NCBI RefSeq assembly: GCF_024649945.1
Contig: NZ_JANKMS010000004.1
Coordinates: 248,001 to 312,000, forward strand
Length of the DNA stretch: 64,000 nucleotides
Source: Flavobacterium panacis
Lineage (GTDB): Bacteria; Bacteroidota; Bacteroidia; Flavobacteriales; Flavobacteriaceae
Direction: 5' to 3'
Below the pieces are notes generated by a model. The model made no database searches. It had not been told where the DNA came from and saw nothing but the letters and a program-made list of their open reading frames with translations. Positions 10,182-19,563 of the stretch are shown piece after piece. Both the position numbers and the translations under genes were made by a program. Numbering within the stretch: the stretch's first letter is position 1; each line of letters starts with the position of its first letter.

Positions 10182-12284
10182 ATGAACCAAAAATCAAAAA
10201 ACAACTTCTTGAAAAAAGTATTATTTACGCTGTTAGGCATATTGATTAGTTTAAATTCAAATGCGCAAAAGTTTGATAAATATTTTCCCAAAAAAGACCT
10301 AACTACTGTTGGAGTTTACTATTATCCTGAACATTGGGATGAAAGTCAATGGGATCGTGACTTGAAAAAAATTGCCGAAATGGGATTCGAATTTACTCAT
10401 TTTGGTGAATTCGCCTGGGCTCAATTAGAACCTCAAGAAGGAGTTTATGATTTTAAATGGCTGGATAAAGCAGTTGCAATCGCCACAAAATATAAGTTGA
10501 AAATTGTAATGTGTACTTCAACGGCAACGCCTCCAGTTTGGCTGGTTCGCAAGCATCCAGATGTTTTAGCGACTTACGAAGACGGAACTAAAACCGATCA
10601 CGGTTCGAGACAGCACGCTTCATTTTCTAGCAATTATTACAGAACATATTCGATGAAAATGATTGAGCAATTGGCAAAAAAATATGGCAATAATAAAAAC
10701 ATTATGGGCTGGCAGGTTGATAACGAACCTGCACGTTTTCTGGATTATGGTGCAGATGCACAACAGCGTTACCGTAATTGGTTAAAAGAAAAATACAAAA
10801 CTATTGAAGCCTTAAATCAGGCTTGGGGAAATAGTTTTTGGAGTGGGATTTATTCCGATTTTAGTCAAATTAATATTCCATTGCACAAAGAATGGGGAAT
10901 GAATTTACATTCTCAATTGGATCATTACCGATTTGCAGATGAAGAAACCGCAACTTTTCTAGACGAGCAGGCAATTACGATACGCAAATTTGCAAGCAAA
11001 GATCAATGGATTACCTCTAATTACAGATCCAATTACAACGAAAGTTTTGTTGGAATGAGCAAAGAATTAGATTTCGATTGCTACACAAGATATTTGGTTT
11101 ATGGTGGAAGTTTAGGAACAGGTTCGCAAGGGTATCGTTTAGGTGATTATTCTAGTATCGGGATGTCCAATGATTTTTTTCGTCCGTTGAAAGGAATGTA
11201 CGGTTGCATGGAATTACAGCCAGGACAAGTAAACTGGGGAAGTATTAATCCGCAGCCAATGCCGGGAACGGTTCGTATGTGGTTGTGGCATGTTTTTGCA
11301 GGCGGAAGTAAATTTGCTTGTACCTACCGTTTTCGTGCGCCTTTGTACGGTTATGAGCAATATCATTACGGAATTGTCGGTACAGATGGTGTAACGCCAA
11401 CTCCGGGCGGTTTAGAATTCAATCAGTATATTAAAGAAATGGATATGCTGCGAAAAAATTATGATCCTAAAGCGGGATTACCAAATGACTATTTAAAACG
11501 CAAAACAGGGATTTTGTTCAATGGTGATAATGTGATGGGAATCGATTTGAATAAACAAACTAGGGAATGGAGCACAATGGGGCATTTCTTGAAATATTAT
11601 AAAGCCACAAAGTCTTTTGGTGCTCCAGTTGATTTTGTTCGTGATACAACTAATTTTTCAAGATATCCTTTTCTAGTTGTTCCAGCGTATCAAATGATCG
11701 ATCAAAAAATGATTGATAAATTAACCTTGTACGCCAAAAACGGAGGAAACTTAGTCTTAAGTTGTCGATCTGGAATTCAAAATCGTCAAGGACATCTTTG
11801 GGAAGCTAAGTTTTATGAACCAATGTGGAATTTAATTGGTTCTCAAATAGAATCATATGATTTGTTAATGCCTCAATCTCCAGGAATAATAAAATTTGAC
11901 AATCAGGAATTTGGCTGGACAAGTTGGGGAGATTTACTAAAACCGAATAAAGGAACAGAAATTTGGGCGACTTACGGAAGCGAATTTTACGAAGGAACTC
12001 CAGCAGTTATTTCTCGTAATCTAGGAAAAGGAACTGTAACTTATATTGGCGTGGATTCTAAAAATGGTGATCTTGAAAAACAGGTTTTAAGAAAATTATA
12101 CCAAAAGCAAAATGCCCCAATTGAAAATTATCCTGAAGGAGTTATGGTAGATTACAGAGACGGATTTGGTATTGCAGTCAATTACTCCGATAAAATCTAC
12201 GAAATAAACTTACCAAAAAATGCCAAAATTATCATCGGAAATAAAGCAATCAAAACGGCTGATGTATTGGTTTGGAAATATTAA
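10182..12284 (+). CDS. GH42 beta-galactosidase, secreted
   Basis: This 700-residue beta-galactosidase of family GH42 opens its (beta/alpha)8 barrel with the typical GVYYYPEHWDESQW. The catalytic acid/base is Glu182 in VDNEPA, and the nucleophile is expected at Glu344 in CMELQPGQVNWG. After the barrel come the flavodoxin-like trimerisation domain (about 440-640) and a short C-terminal beta domain. An N-terminal signal peptide ends near NSNAQ, so the protein is exported, unlike many cytoplasmic GH42 enzymes. GH42 enzymes prefer galactooligosaccharides and arabinogalactan side chains. It is tightly coupled to the preceding DUF5695 gene. Confidence 0.93.
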   Translation: MNQKSKNNFLKKVLFTLLGILISLNSNAQKFDKYFPKKDLTTVGVYYYPEHWDESQWDRDLKKIAEMGFEFTHFGEFAWAQLEPQEGVYDFKWLDKAVAIATKYKLKIVMCTSTATPPVWLVRKHPDVLATYEDGTKTDHGSRQHASFSSNYYRTYSMKMIEQLAKKYGNNKNIMGWQVDNEPARFLDYGADAQQRYRNWLKEKYKTIEALNQAWGNSFWSGIYSDFSQINIPLHKEWGMNLHSQLDHYRFADEETATFLDEQAITIRKFASKDQWITSNYRSNYNESFVGMSKELDFDCYTRYLVYGGSLGTGSQGYRLGDYSSIGMSNDFFRPLKGMYGCMELQPGQVNWGSINPQPMPGTVRMWLWHVFAGGSKFACTYRFRAPLYGYEQYHYGIVGTDGVTPTPGGLEFNQYIKEMDMLRKNYDPKAGLPNDYLKRKTGILFNGDNVMGIDLNKQTREWSTMGHFLKYYKATKSFGAPVDFVRDTTNFSRYPFLVVPAYQMIDQKMIDKLTLYAKNGGNLVLSCRSGIQNRQGHLWEAKFYEPMWNLIGSQIESYDLLMPQSPGIIKFDNQEFGWTSWGDLLKPNKGTEIWATYGSEFYEGTPAVISRNLGKGTVTYIGVDSKNGDLEKQVLRKLYQKQNAPIENYPEGVMVDYRDGFGIAVNYSDKIYEINLPKNAKIIIGNKAIKTADVLVWKY

Positions 12285-12313
12285 AATCGCTTTAGCAAAT
12301 CAAGAAAGATAAG

Positions 12314-12334
12314 TTTTAACACATAGAAACATAG
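12314..12334 (+). repeat. Half copy of the 67-bp repeat (terminal arm)
   Basis: TTTTAACACATAGAAACATAG matches the first 21 bp of repeat copy A with one difference. It faces the full inverted copy at 12388-12454, so the gene-free stretch 12285-12489 is bounded by inverted arms. A CACATAG-TT-CTATGTG palindrome (12379-12394) lies at the junction. The rest of the stretch shows no gene. Confidence 0.55.
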
Positions 12335-12387
12335 GCTAAAATAACTTGGAAAAGAGAAAGTAAAAAAACTAGTTTTTACACATAGTT

Positions 12388-12454
12388 CTATGTGCATTAA
12401 TGCCAGTGAAGCGCCTTTTGACACAAAGAAAAACTATGTGTCTATGTGTTAAAA
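12388..12454 (-). repeat. 67-bp dispersed repeat, copy B (inverted)
   Basis: The reverse complement reads TTTTAACACATAGACACATAG at its start, AAAAGGCGCTTCACT in the middle and ATGCACATAG at its end, and aligns along its length with the copy at 7340-7406. Both copies are 67 bp. The copy lies in the 205-bp gap before the GH43 gene. Confidence 0.6.
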
Positions 12455-12489
12455 AAAATGGTAATGTCTAAGTATTTAAGATTAACAAA

Positions 12490-14625
12490 ATGCTGAGAAA
12501 GAAACTATTTTACAGTCTTATTGTACTCGCTTTTACAGCAGTTGTTTTTGCTCAAAAGGATAGCAAGGCTGAGGTAAGTAATCCCATTTTACCAGGTTGG
12601 TTTGCAGATCCAACCATTAAAAAGTTTGGAGACATTTATTATATCTACGCCACTACGGATAACGAAATGTTAGCATCTGGAGCTCCAACGGTTTGGTACA
12701 GTAAAGACTTTAAAAATTGGTACAATTACATCATGGAGATTCCGTCTTTTTCAGCAAAATCAATTACCAATTTTTGGGCGCCTGATATTGTTGAAGGTGA
12801 TGACGGTAAATTTTATTTGTATTTTGGAAACTGCGAAATGGGTTGCAATATTTATGGCTATGTTTCAGATTCACCTGTTGGACCTTGGAAAAAATTGAGT
12901 GATCAGGATGTGCCTGTTATTTCTAATGGTTATCCGAGAGAAAATTTCCCTTCACTTGATGCACAATTTTTTAAAGACGATGATGGAAAAGTATACGGTT
13001 ATTGGGGAACTTGGGTGCATTATAACGGAGGTTACGCGGTTGGCGAATTGAATAAAACAAATATGAGCGGAATGATGAATGCTAAAAATATTCCGTTAGA
13101 ACAAACTCCCGCTCCGTTTGAAGCCGCTTATATGATGAAAAAAGGTTCAAAATATATCTTAATGTATTCTGGAGCTTCTTGCCATGATGAAACTTACAAT
13201 GTTCGTTACTCATATTCCAATTCGCCTTACGGACCTTTTACAGCAGGACAAAACAATCCGATTTTGAGTACTAATGAAGATCAAACGGTTCACGGTCCTG
13301 GTCATCATTCTGTTTTAGAAGAAAATGGCAATTATTACATCGTTTATCACAAACACGATTATCCAATGACGAGAGGCGGAATGGCGAGACAGATTTGTGT
13401 GGATCAAATGATTTTTGAGAACGATTCGACAATCAAAAAAGTAGTGCCTTCAAGTCAAGGAATTAAAGATTTATTGAAATCGGATGTTCCAGAGAATATT
13501 GCTTTTGAGGCAAAAATATCGGCTTCTTCATTTTATCATTTGAAATCAACTCAATACGATTATGAGTACAAACCGTCGTTTGCTACAGATGATAATAATG
13601 CGACCATGTGGAAAGCGGCAGATAATACTTCGCCTCAATATTTAATTGTCGATTTGGGTACTGAAAAGAATATCAAAAGAGTAATGACGCAATTTGAATT
13701 TGCAAGTTATTATTATCAATACAAATTGGAATATTCTTTGGACGGAAAAAAATGGAATTTATTTGCTGACAAATCCAAAAACCGAAGAGCAGGAAGTCCA
13801 ATGATTGATGACAATGATGTAAATGCCCGATATATAAAACTAACCGTTTTAGGAACTGAAAAAATGGGACTTTACGCTGCTGTTTGGAACATTAAAATTT
13901 ACAGTTCTTTATTTGATATTCCGTTACAATTGCAAAATAAAGAATCAGAAAAAGCTCCAGCGGGAAAAAGTTCTAGAAAGCTTTTGGTTCATTTTGATGC
14001 AGGAAAAATTAAAAATAATGCTGCTATAAATACGATTTCAAATAAAGGTTTATTAGGTGGTATTTTTACAAAAAGTGGCGATGTTTCATTAGAAAAAACA
14101 GATGGTATCAAAGCTTTTAATTTTAAAAATGGTGCGTATTCATTAGATAAAAAAGTGCCCAACACTTTAGCATGGAATGGCTCTTATACCGTTGCCGTTT
14201 GGGTTAAAAATCCAGAGATAGCAAAAGAAGGCGAAATTTTAGCGTCATGGTGTGACAGAACCGAATTTGGTTTAGCAAATTCTTACAACGCATTGGCTTA
14301 TAACAGTGGTAATTATGGTGCAGGCGTACACTTAGACGGACATTTTGATATGAAATTCAATAAAGTTCCCGAAGCCAATAAATGGCATCATATTGTTTTG
14401 AGTTTTGATGGAGTTGTAGAAAAAGTGTATGTAGATGGTGTATTAGATAATTCGCAAATGATGCTTTTATCATCAGCAATTGACAAGGCTAAAATTGTTA
14501 TTGGAGCTTCAGATATTGGAGAAAATTTCTCTGGATTTATGGCTTCATTGCGTTTGTACGATTATGCAATTAATGGGAAAGATTTAGTTAAACTAATGAA
14601 TGACTCAAAACCTAAAAAAGAATAA
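12490..14625 (+). CDS. GH43 arabinosidase-like protein with F5/8 type C and LamG modules
   Basis: This is a secreted 711-residue multidomain glycosidase. After a signal peptide ending near VVFAQ, a five-bladed GH43 propeller spans about residues 30-325. The GH43 triad is visible: Asp40 (base) in FADPT, Asp157 (pKa modulator) in LDAQFF and Glu211 (acid) in PFEAAY. A discoidin/F5/8 type C carbohydrate-binding domain follows at about 345-480, then a LamG domain at about 490-700. GH43 enzymes act mostly on alpha-L-arabinofuranosides or beta-xylosides; GH127, GH42 and GH36 nearby favour arabinose-containing glycans. The precise subfamily is not assigned. Confidence 0.9.
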   Translation: MLRKKLFYSLIVLAFTAVVFAQKDSKAEVSNPILPGWFADPTIKKFGDIYYIYATTDNEMLASGAPTVWYSKDFKNWYNYIMEIPSFSAKSITNFWAPDIVEGDDGKFYLYFGNCEMGCNIYGYVSDSPVGPWKKLSDQDVPVISNGYPRENFPSLDAQFFKDDDGKVYGYWGTWVHYNGGYAVGELNKTNMSGMMNAKNIPLEQTPAPFEAAYMMKKGSKYILMYSGASCHDETYNVRYSYSNSPYGPFTAGQNNPILSTNEDQTVHGPGHHSVLEENGNYYIVYHKHDYPMTRGGMARQICVDQMIFENDSTIKKVVPSSQGIKDLLKSDVPENIAFEAKISASSFYHLKSTQYDYEYKPSFATDDNNATMWKAADNTSPQYLIVDLGTEKNIKRVMTQFEFASYYYQYKLEYSLDGKKWNLFADKSKNRRAGSPMIDDNDVNARYIKLTVLGTEKMGLYAAVWNIKIYSSLFDIPLQLQNKESEKAPAGKSSRKLLVHFDAGKIKNNAAINTISNKGLLGGIFTKSGDVSLEKTDGIKAFNFKNGAYSLDKKVPNTLAWNGSYTVAVWVKNPEIAKEGEILASWCDRTEFGLANSYNALAYNSGNYGAGVHLDGHFDMKFNKVPEANKWHHIVLSFDGVVEKVYVDGVLDNSQMMLLSSAIDKAKIVIGASDIGENFSGFMASLRLYDYAINGKDLVKLMNDSKPKKE

Positions 14626-14663
14626 ATAGTAATTTAGGCTTTTTAATATTAAAAACAACAAAA

Positions 14664-15872
14664 ATGACAAAAGGTATAGGCGGTTCAACTGCTGCCATTG
14701 AATTAGAAAAAATAGAAAACAGAACTCATGGTGTTCAGCCTATTCAATTGGAAGAATATCAAGAACGTATTCAAAAAGCAGTTCAGTTAATGAAATCACT
14801 TTCTGTAAAAGCACTTTATCTGAATGCTGGAACAAATCTGTATTATTTTACAGGAACACTGTGGAGCGCTTCGGAAAGAATGGTTGGGGGAATATTGTTT
14901 GATGACGGCTCTTTAGAATATATCGCCCCAAAATTTGAAGAGGGGACTTTCAAAAAATACATGAAAGTACAATCCAATATTAATTGTTGGGAAGAACACG
15001 AATCTCCGTATGTTTTGTTTGGAAAATTATTAGCTGATAAAAATGTTTCGGGAAAAATTGCGATAGATGAATCAGCGGCTTATTTTTTAGTGGATGGAAT
15101 TGCAAAAGCTAATGTTTCATTTGATTTTATAACGGCACAGCAAATTACTTCTACTTGCAGAATGCAGAAATCTAAAAATGAAATTGCTATAATTCAGAGA
15201 GCAAAAGACATTACGATGGAAGTACAAAGAGCTGCCGCAAGAATATTAGAACCCGGAATTACAGTTAGCGAAGTGACAGATTTCATTAATAAAGCCCACA
15301 TCAAAGCAGGAATTTCTTCGGGTTCTTATTTCTGTATTGTTTTGTTTTCAGATGATACGCAGTATCCGCATGGTGTTTCGGTTCCTCAGCCTTTACAAGA
15401 AAATCAAGCGGTTATTGTCGATACAGGATGCAGACTAGAAGGCTATCTTTCTGATATCACAAGATCTTATGTTTACGGAGAACCTTCAGAAGAATATAAA
15501 ACGATCTGGAACTTAGAACAAAAAACACAATTTTCGGCTTTTCAAGCTGCTCAAATTGGTGCAACTTGTGGTTCTGTCGATGACGCTGCTAGAAAAACAT
15601 TAGCGGAAGCAGGATTAAGTCCAGATTATGAATTACCGGGATTGCCGCACAGAGTCGGTCACGGAACAGGATTGGATATTCATGAGTATCCTTATTTAGT
15701 CCGCGGAAGCGAAATAAAACTTTTGGAAGGAATGGTAGTCAGTAATGAACCCATGATTTGTGTTCCAGGAAAATTCGGAATCAGACATGAAGATCATTTT
15801 TATATGACAGAAAACGGTCCAAAATGGTTTACAACGCCAATGCATAGTGTTGAGAATCCTTTTGGATATTAA
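14664..15872 (+). CDS. M24 family Xaa-Pro peptidase (aminopeptidase P / prolidase-like)
   Basis: This 402-residue peptidase has no signal peptide and so is probably cytoplasmic. A creatinase-type N-terminal domain (about 25-165) precedes the pita-bread M24 domain. All five expected dimetal ligands are present: Asp253 and Asp264 in VDTGC...LSD, His333 in VGHGTG, Glu362 in SNEP and Glu376 in RHEDH. The family hydrolyses bonds next to proline (X-Pro), so it would finish proline-rich peptides imported after extracellular digestion. It lies 38 bp after GH43 and 21 bp before the DUF6055 gene, consistent with one operon. Confidence 0.9.
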   Translation: MTKGIGGSTAAIELEKIENRTHGVQPIQLEEYQERIQKAVQLMKSLSVKALYLNAGTNLYYFTGTLWSASERMVGGILFDDGSLEYIAPKFEEGTFKKYMKVQSNINCWEEHESPYVLFGKLLADKNVSGKIAIDESAAYFLVDGIAKANVSFDFITAQQITSTCRMQKSKNEIAIIQRAKDITMEVQRAAARILEPGITVSEVTDFINKAHIKAGISSGSYFCIVLFSDDTQYPHGVSVPQPLQENQAVIVDTGCRLEGYLSDITRSYVYGEPSEEYKTIWNLEQKTQFSAFQAAQIGATCGSVDDAARKTLAEAGLSPDYELPGLPHRVGHGTGLDIHEYPYLVRGSEIKLLEGMVVSNEPMICVPGKFGIRHEDHFYMTENGPKWFTTPMHSVENPFGY

Positions 15873-15893
15873 AGAACTAATAAATCCAATTTA

Positions 15894-17249
15894 ATGCAAA
15901 ATCAAAGACGTTTTATCAAGATTTTATCAGCTATTATTTACGGTGCTTTTTTTATGGTTTCGGCTCAAGAAATAAAAAAGAAAGAACTCTATATTCCTAA
16001 AAAAGTATGGATGCTACCCGAAAATAATGATTATAAAGATCCAAAAAGCGACTACAACTTTGATTACATGGTTACTTCAGAGAATTTTGTAATATTCTGG
16101 CACAAAGATTATGGTAAAAATCCGATGTCTAATGTAGAAGAGACAGAACGATTTGATCCTCAAAAAATGCTGAGCGAATGTGAACGTATTTATGATGTTT
16201 ATGTCAATCAGTTAAAATTGGTACAGTCTGGACATTCGCTCATCGATCAATATAAAATTTTGGTTTTTGTATTTAAAGGAGAAGAAAAAACGGCTTTTGG
16301 AGGCGGTGACGAAGATAAAGTTGGCATTTTCTGGACACCAGCTGTTCGTGTAAACAAAGAACCTTATGGCGTTTTGGCACACGAATTAGGACATAGTTTT
16401 CAGTATTTAAGTCATGCTGATACAGGCAAAGGTCCCGGAGGAGCAATTATGGAAATGTCGGCGCAGTATATGCTTTGGCAGGTTTATTCGGATTGGATGA
16501 CTTTTGAAAATTATCATTTGGTTGATTATTTAAAAGGAACTCATTACGCTTTTTTGCATCCGTACAATATGTATCATTCACCTTATGTGATTGAATATTG
16601 GTCGGAGAAACATGGAAAAGATTTCTTTGGAAAACTAATGCGCAATTCTGAAAAAGAAGAAGATGCGGTAATGACTTACAAGCGTTTGAATGCTATAAAT
16701 CAGGAACAATTTAATGATGAAATGTTCGATGCTTCAAGAAGATTTATTACATGGGATTTGCCAAGAATCGAAGTTGTTGCCAAGCCTTATGCAAACAAAC
16801 ATTTCACGAAAGTGAACAAATTACAAGATAATTGGTATCGAGTGGATTCGACAAATTGTCCTCAAAATTACGGTTATAACGGAATAAAACTTACTGTTCC
16901 AAAATCAGGAACAAAACTAATTGTAAACTTTAAAGGAATTGCTGGAGCAGATGGTTTTTCAAAAGTAAAAGTAGAAAAAGCAGGCTGGAGATATGGTTTT
17001 GTGGTTCAGTTGAAAAATGGAAAACGAGTTTACAGCGAAACTTTCAAAAAGAATACTGCCAAAGTTTCATTTAAGGTACCGAAAGATACGGAGTATTTAT
17101 GGCTTGTAGTTATGGGAGCACCAACAGAACATTGGCAGCGACCAAACAGATGGGGAGAAAAAGCAGATAAAACTCCTGATGAACAATGGCCGTATGAATT
17201 TCAATTATTGGGGACAACGGCTGTGGATTGCGAAGAAGAAAGAAAATAG
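15894..17249 (+). CDS. DUF6055-like secreted zinc metallopeptidase
   Basis: This 451-residue protein has an N-terminal signal peptide ending near MVSAQ and a zincin motif HELGHSFQ at residues 163-170 (His163, Glu164, His167). The surrounding sequence (FVIFWHKDYG; GGAIMEMSAQYM) resembles the DUF6055 family, often found beside polysaccharide utilisation genes. A beta-rich region from about 300 to the C-terminus may bind glycan. It follows the M24 gene by 21 bp and precedes the alpha-galactosidase by 44 bp. Proteolytic activity is inferred from the motif; a glycoprotein substrate is suggested only by the neighbours. Confidence 0.75.
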   Translation: MQNQRRFIKILSAIIYGAFFMVSAQEIKKKELYIPKKVWMLPENNDYKDPKSDYNFDYMVTSENFVIFWHKDYGKNPMSNVEETERFDPQKMLSECERIYDVYVNQLKLVQSGHSLIDQYKILVFVFKGEEKTAFGGGDEDKVGIFWTPAVRVNKEPYGVLAHELGHSFQYLSHADTGKGPGGAIMEMSAQYMLWQVYSDWMTFENYHLVDYLKGTHYAFLHPYNMYHSPYVIEYWSEKHGKDFFGKLMRNSEKEEDAVMTYKRLNAINQEQFNDEMFDASRRFITWDLPRIEVVAKPYANKHFTKVNKLQDNWYRVDSTNCPQNYGYNGIKLTVPKSGTKLIVNFKGIAGADGFSKVKVEKAGWRYGFVVQLKNGKRVYSETFKKNTAKVSFKVPKDTEYLWLVVMGAPTEHWQRPNRWGEKADKTPDEQWPYEFQLLGTTAVDCEEERK

Positions 17250-17293
17250 ATTTTTGACTAAAATGAATTTGCATCATCTTTAAAAAATATAAA

Positions 17294-19501
17294 ATGAACC
17301 GATTATTACTTTTACTATTTACAATTGTTTTTTCAACTATTCAGGCGCAGGAAAGTTCACTAATTAAAATTGAAACCGAAAATTCGGCTTTGGTTTTAAA
17401 AGTGGGTAAAAACAAAAAACTGTATCAAACGTATTTAGGAACAAAGCTAAATGACGGTTCGGAATATGAATTTATTTCAAAGGAAAATACCAAGAAATTT
17501 GTCATTAATGATGGAAATCCGTTAATCGATTTGCGTCATCAGGTTTATCCAACTTTCGGGACAGATAATTTGTTTGAACCTGCGATTCGAATGACGCACA
17601 ACGATGGAAATCCTTCTTTAGAATTAGAATATCAAAGTCATATTTCAGAAAAAATAACAGAGGATATTTCACAAATTACAATTCAATTAAAAGATCCGCA
17701 ATATCCTGTTTTTGTTGCACTTCATTATAAAATATTCTATAAAGAAAATGTAATTGAGACTTGGACGGAAATTCAACATAAAGAAAAGAAATCGGTTGTA
17801 CTTTATAATTATGCCTCAGTAGCCTTGCATTTGGATTCAGATAAATATTGGTTGACCCAATTTTATAGCGATGTTGTGGAAGAAATGAGAATGGAAGAAA
17901 GTCAGTTGACAAGAGGAAGTAAAGTCATCGATTCAAGATTAGGCGTAAGAACGAATATGTTTGCGTCACCAAGTTTTTTTCTTTCGTTAAATACTAAAGC
18001 AGAAGAAAATACAGGAGAAGTTATTGCTGGAACAATTGCTTGGTCAGGAAATTTCAAGCATACATTTGAAATTGATAATAACAATGAATTAAGAATCATT
18101 TCGGGAATAAATGAATTTGCTTCTGAATATACTTTAGAACCTGGAAAAACATTTAAAACACCTTCGTTTGTTTATACGTTTTCCAACAAAGGAAAAGGAC
18201 AGGCGAGTAGAAATCTGCATTCGTGGGCAAGAAAATATGGAATTAAAGATGGAGAAAAACTGCGTTTAACTTTACTGAACAATTGGGAAACTACTTTTTT
18301 TGATTTCGATCAAACCAAATTGAGCAATATGTTTGATGATGCTAAAACATTAGGTGTCGATATGTTTTTGCTTGATGATGGTTGGTTCGGAAATAAATAT
18401 CCAAGAAGTGGTTCTACATCTGGTTTAGGAGATTGGGAAGCTACAAAATCGAAACTTCCAGACGGAATTGGTTTTTTAATGAAAAAAGCCAAAGAAACCA
18501 ACGTAAAATTTGGTATTTGGATTGAACCTGAAATGATTAATGAGAAAACAGAACTGTACGAGAAACATCCAGATTGGGTTTTAAGTCTTCCTAATCGGGA
18601 AAAAAATATTTATAGAACACAGTTGGTTTTAGATTTATGCAATCCAAAAGTGCAGGATTTTGTTTTTAAAGTGGTAGACGATATTATGCAAACCGAATCG
18701 GGTGTTGCTTTTTTTAAGTGGGATTGCAACCGAATGATGACAAGTGCTTATTCGACTTATTTAAAGAACCAGCAGTCGCATTTATTTATTGAATATACCA
18801 AAGGATTGTATAAAGTTTTGGATCGAATAAAAAGCAAATATCCAGATCTTCCGATGATGCTTTGTGCAGGAGGTGGCGGAAGAATAGATTATGGACTTTT
18901 GAATTATTTTACTGAGTTTTGGGCAAGTGACAACACAGATCCTTTTGACCGTATTTTTATTCAGTGGGGATATTCTAATTTTTATCCAGCAATGGCAACT
19001 TGTAATCACGTGACTTCTATGGGAAGTCAATCGATTAAATTTAGAACCGATGTTGCCATGATGGGAAAATTAGGTTTTGATATTCATGTAGGCGGACTTA
19101 AAGAAGCCGAATTGCAATATTGCCAAGAAGCCGTTTCTAATTATAAACGTTTAAGCACCACTATTGGACAAGGAGATTTGTACAGATTAGTTTCTCCGTA
19201 CGAAGAAAGTAGAGCCGTATTGATGTATGTAAATGAAAACAAAACGAAGTCGGTTCTTTTTTCTTATACCTTACATCCGCTGACTGATCCAAATTATGGT
19301 TTAGTAAGGCTGAATGGATTAGATCCTTCAAAAAAATATTTGGTAAAAGAAATTAATCTAATGCCAAAAGGTAAAGCGACTTTTGAGGAATCTGGTAATA
19401 TTTTTTCTGGTGATTTTTTGATGAAAATTGGATTGAAAGTTTCTTCATCCAGACAAGAAAATAGTGTTGTACTTGAAATAACAGATTCGAGTTTATTATA
19501 A
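17294..19501 (+). CDS. GH36 alpha-galactosidase, secreted
   Basis: This 735-residue alpha-galactosidase of family GH36 has a signal peptide ending near TIQAQ. An N-terminal beta-supersandwich (about 20-310) precedes the (beta/alpha)8 barrel, which shows LLDDGWFG, GIWIEPEMIN and FFKWDCNR. The nucleophile is Asp477 in KWDCN and the acid/base is Asp546 in SDNTDPFDR. A C-terminal beta domain finishes the protein. It is the last gene of the plus-strand run and is followed by a strong bidirectional terminator. In plant extensins serine carries alpha-galactose, which would fit the locus, but raffinose-type or galactomannan substrates are equally possible for the family. Confidence 0.93.
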   Translation: MNRLLLLLFTIVFSTIQAQESSLIKIETENSALVLKVGKNKKLYQTYLGTKLNDGSEYEFISKENTKKFVINDGNPLIDLRHQVYPTFGTDNLFEPAIRMTHNDGNPSLELEYQSHISEKITEDISQITIQLKDPQYPVFVALHYKIFYKENVIETWTEIQHKEKKSVVLYNYASVALHLDSDKYWLTQFYSDVVEEMRMEESQLTRGSKVIDSRLGVRTNMFASPSFFLSLNTKAEENTGEVIAGTIAWSGNFKHTFEIDNNNELRIISGINEFASEYTLEPGKTFKTPSFVYTFSNKGKGQASRNLHSWARKYGIKDGEKLRLTLLNNWETTFFDFDQTKLSNMFDDAKTLGVDMFLLDDGWFGNKYPRSGSTSGLGDWEATKSKLPDGIGFLMKKAKETNVKFGIWIEPEMINEKTELYEKHPDWVLSLPNREKNIYRTQLVLDLCNPKVQDFVFKVVDDIMQTESGVAFFKWDCNRMMTSAYSTYLKNQQSHLFIEYTKGLYKVLDRIKSKYPDLPMMLCAGGGGRIDYGLLNYFTEFWASDNTDPFDRIFIQWGYSNFYPAMATCNHVTSMGSQSIKFRTDVAMMGKLGFDIHVGGLKEAELQYCQEAVSNYKRLSTTIGQGDLYRLVSPYEESRAVLMYVNENKTKSVLFSYTLHPLTDPNYGLVRLNGLDPSKKYLVKEINLMPKGKATFEESGNIFSGDFLMKIGLKVSSSRQENSVVLEITDSSLL

Positions 19502-19512
19502 TTGAAATAAAA

Positions 19513-19538
19513 AAAGCGGTTGAAAAATCAACCGCTTT
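19513..19538. terminator. Bidirectional intrinsic terminator
   Basis: A perfect 11-bp stem (AAAGCGGTTGA / TCAACCGCTTT) closes a 4-nt AAAA loop, flanked by A-rich and T-containing sequence. It lies between the convergent GH36 and phosphatase genes and can serve both. Confidence 0.85.
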
Positions 19539-19563
19539 ATGGTAAAAACAAACACAAACAATA

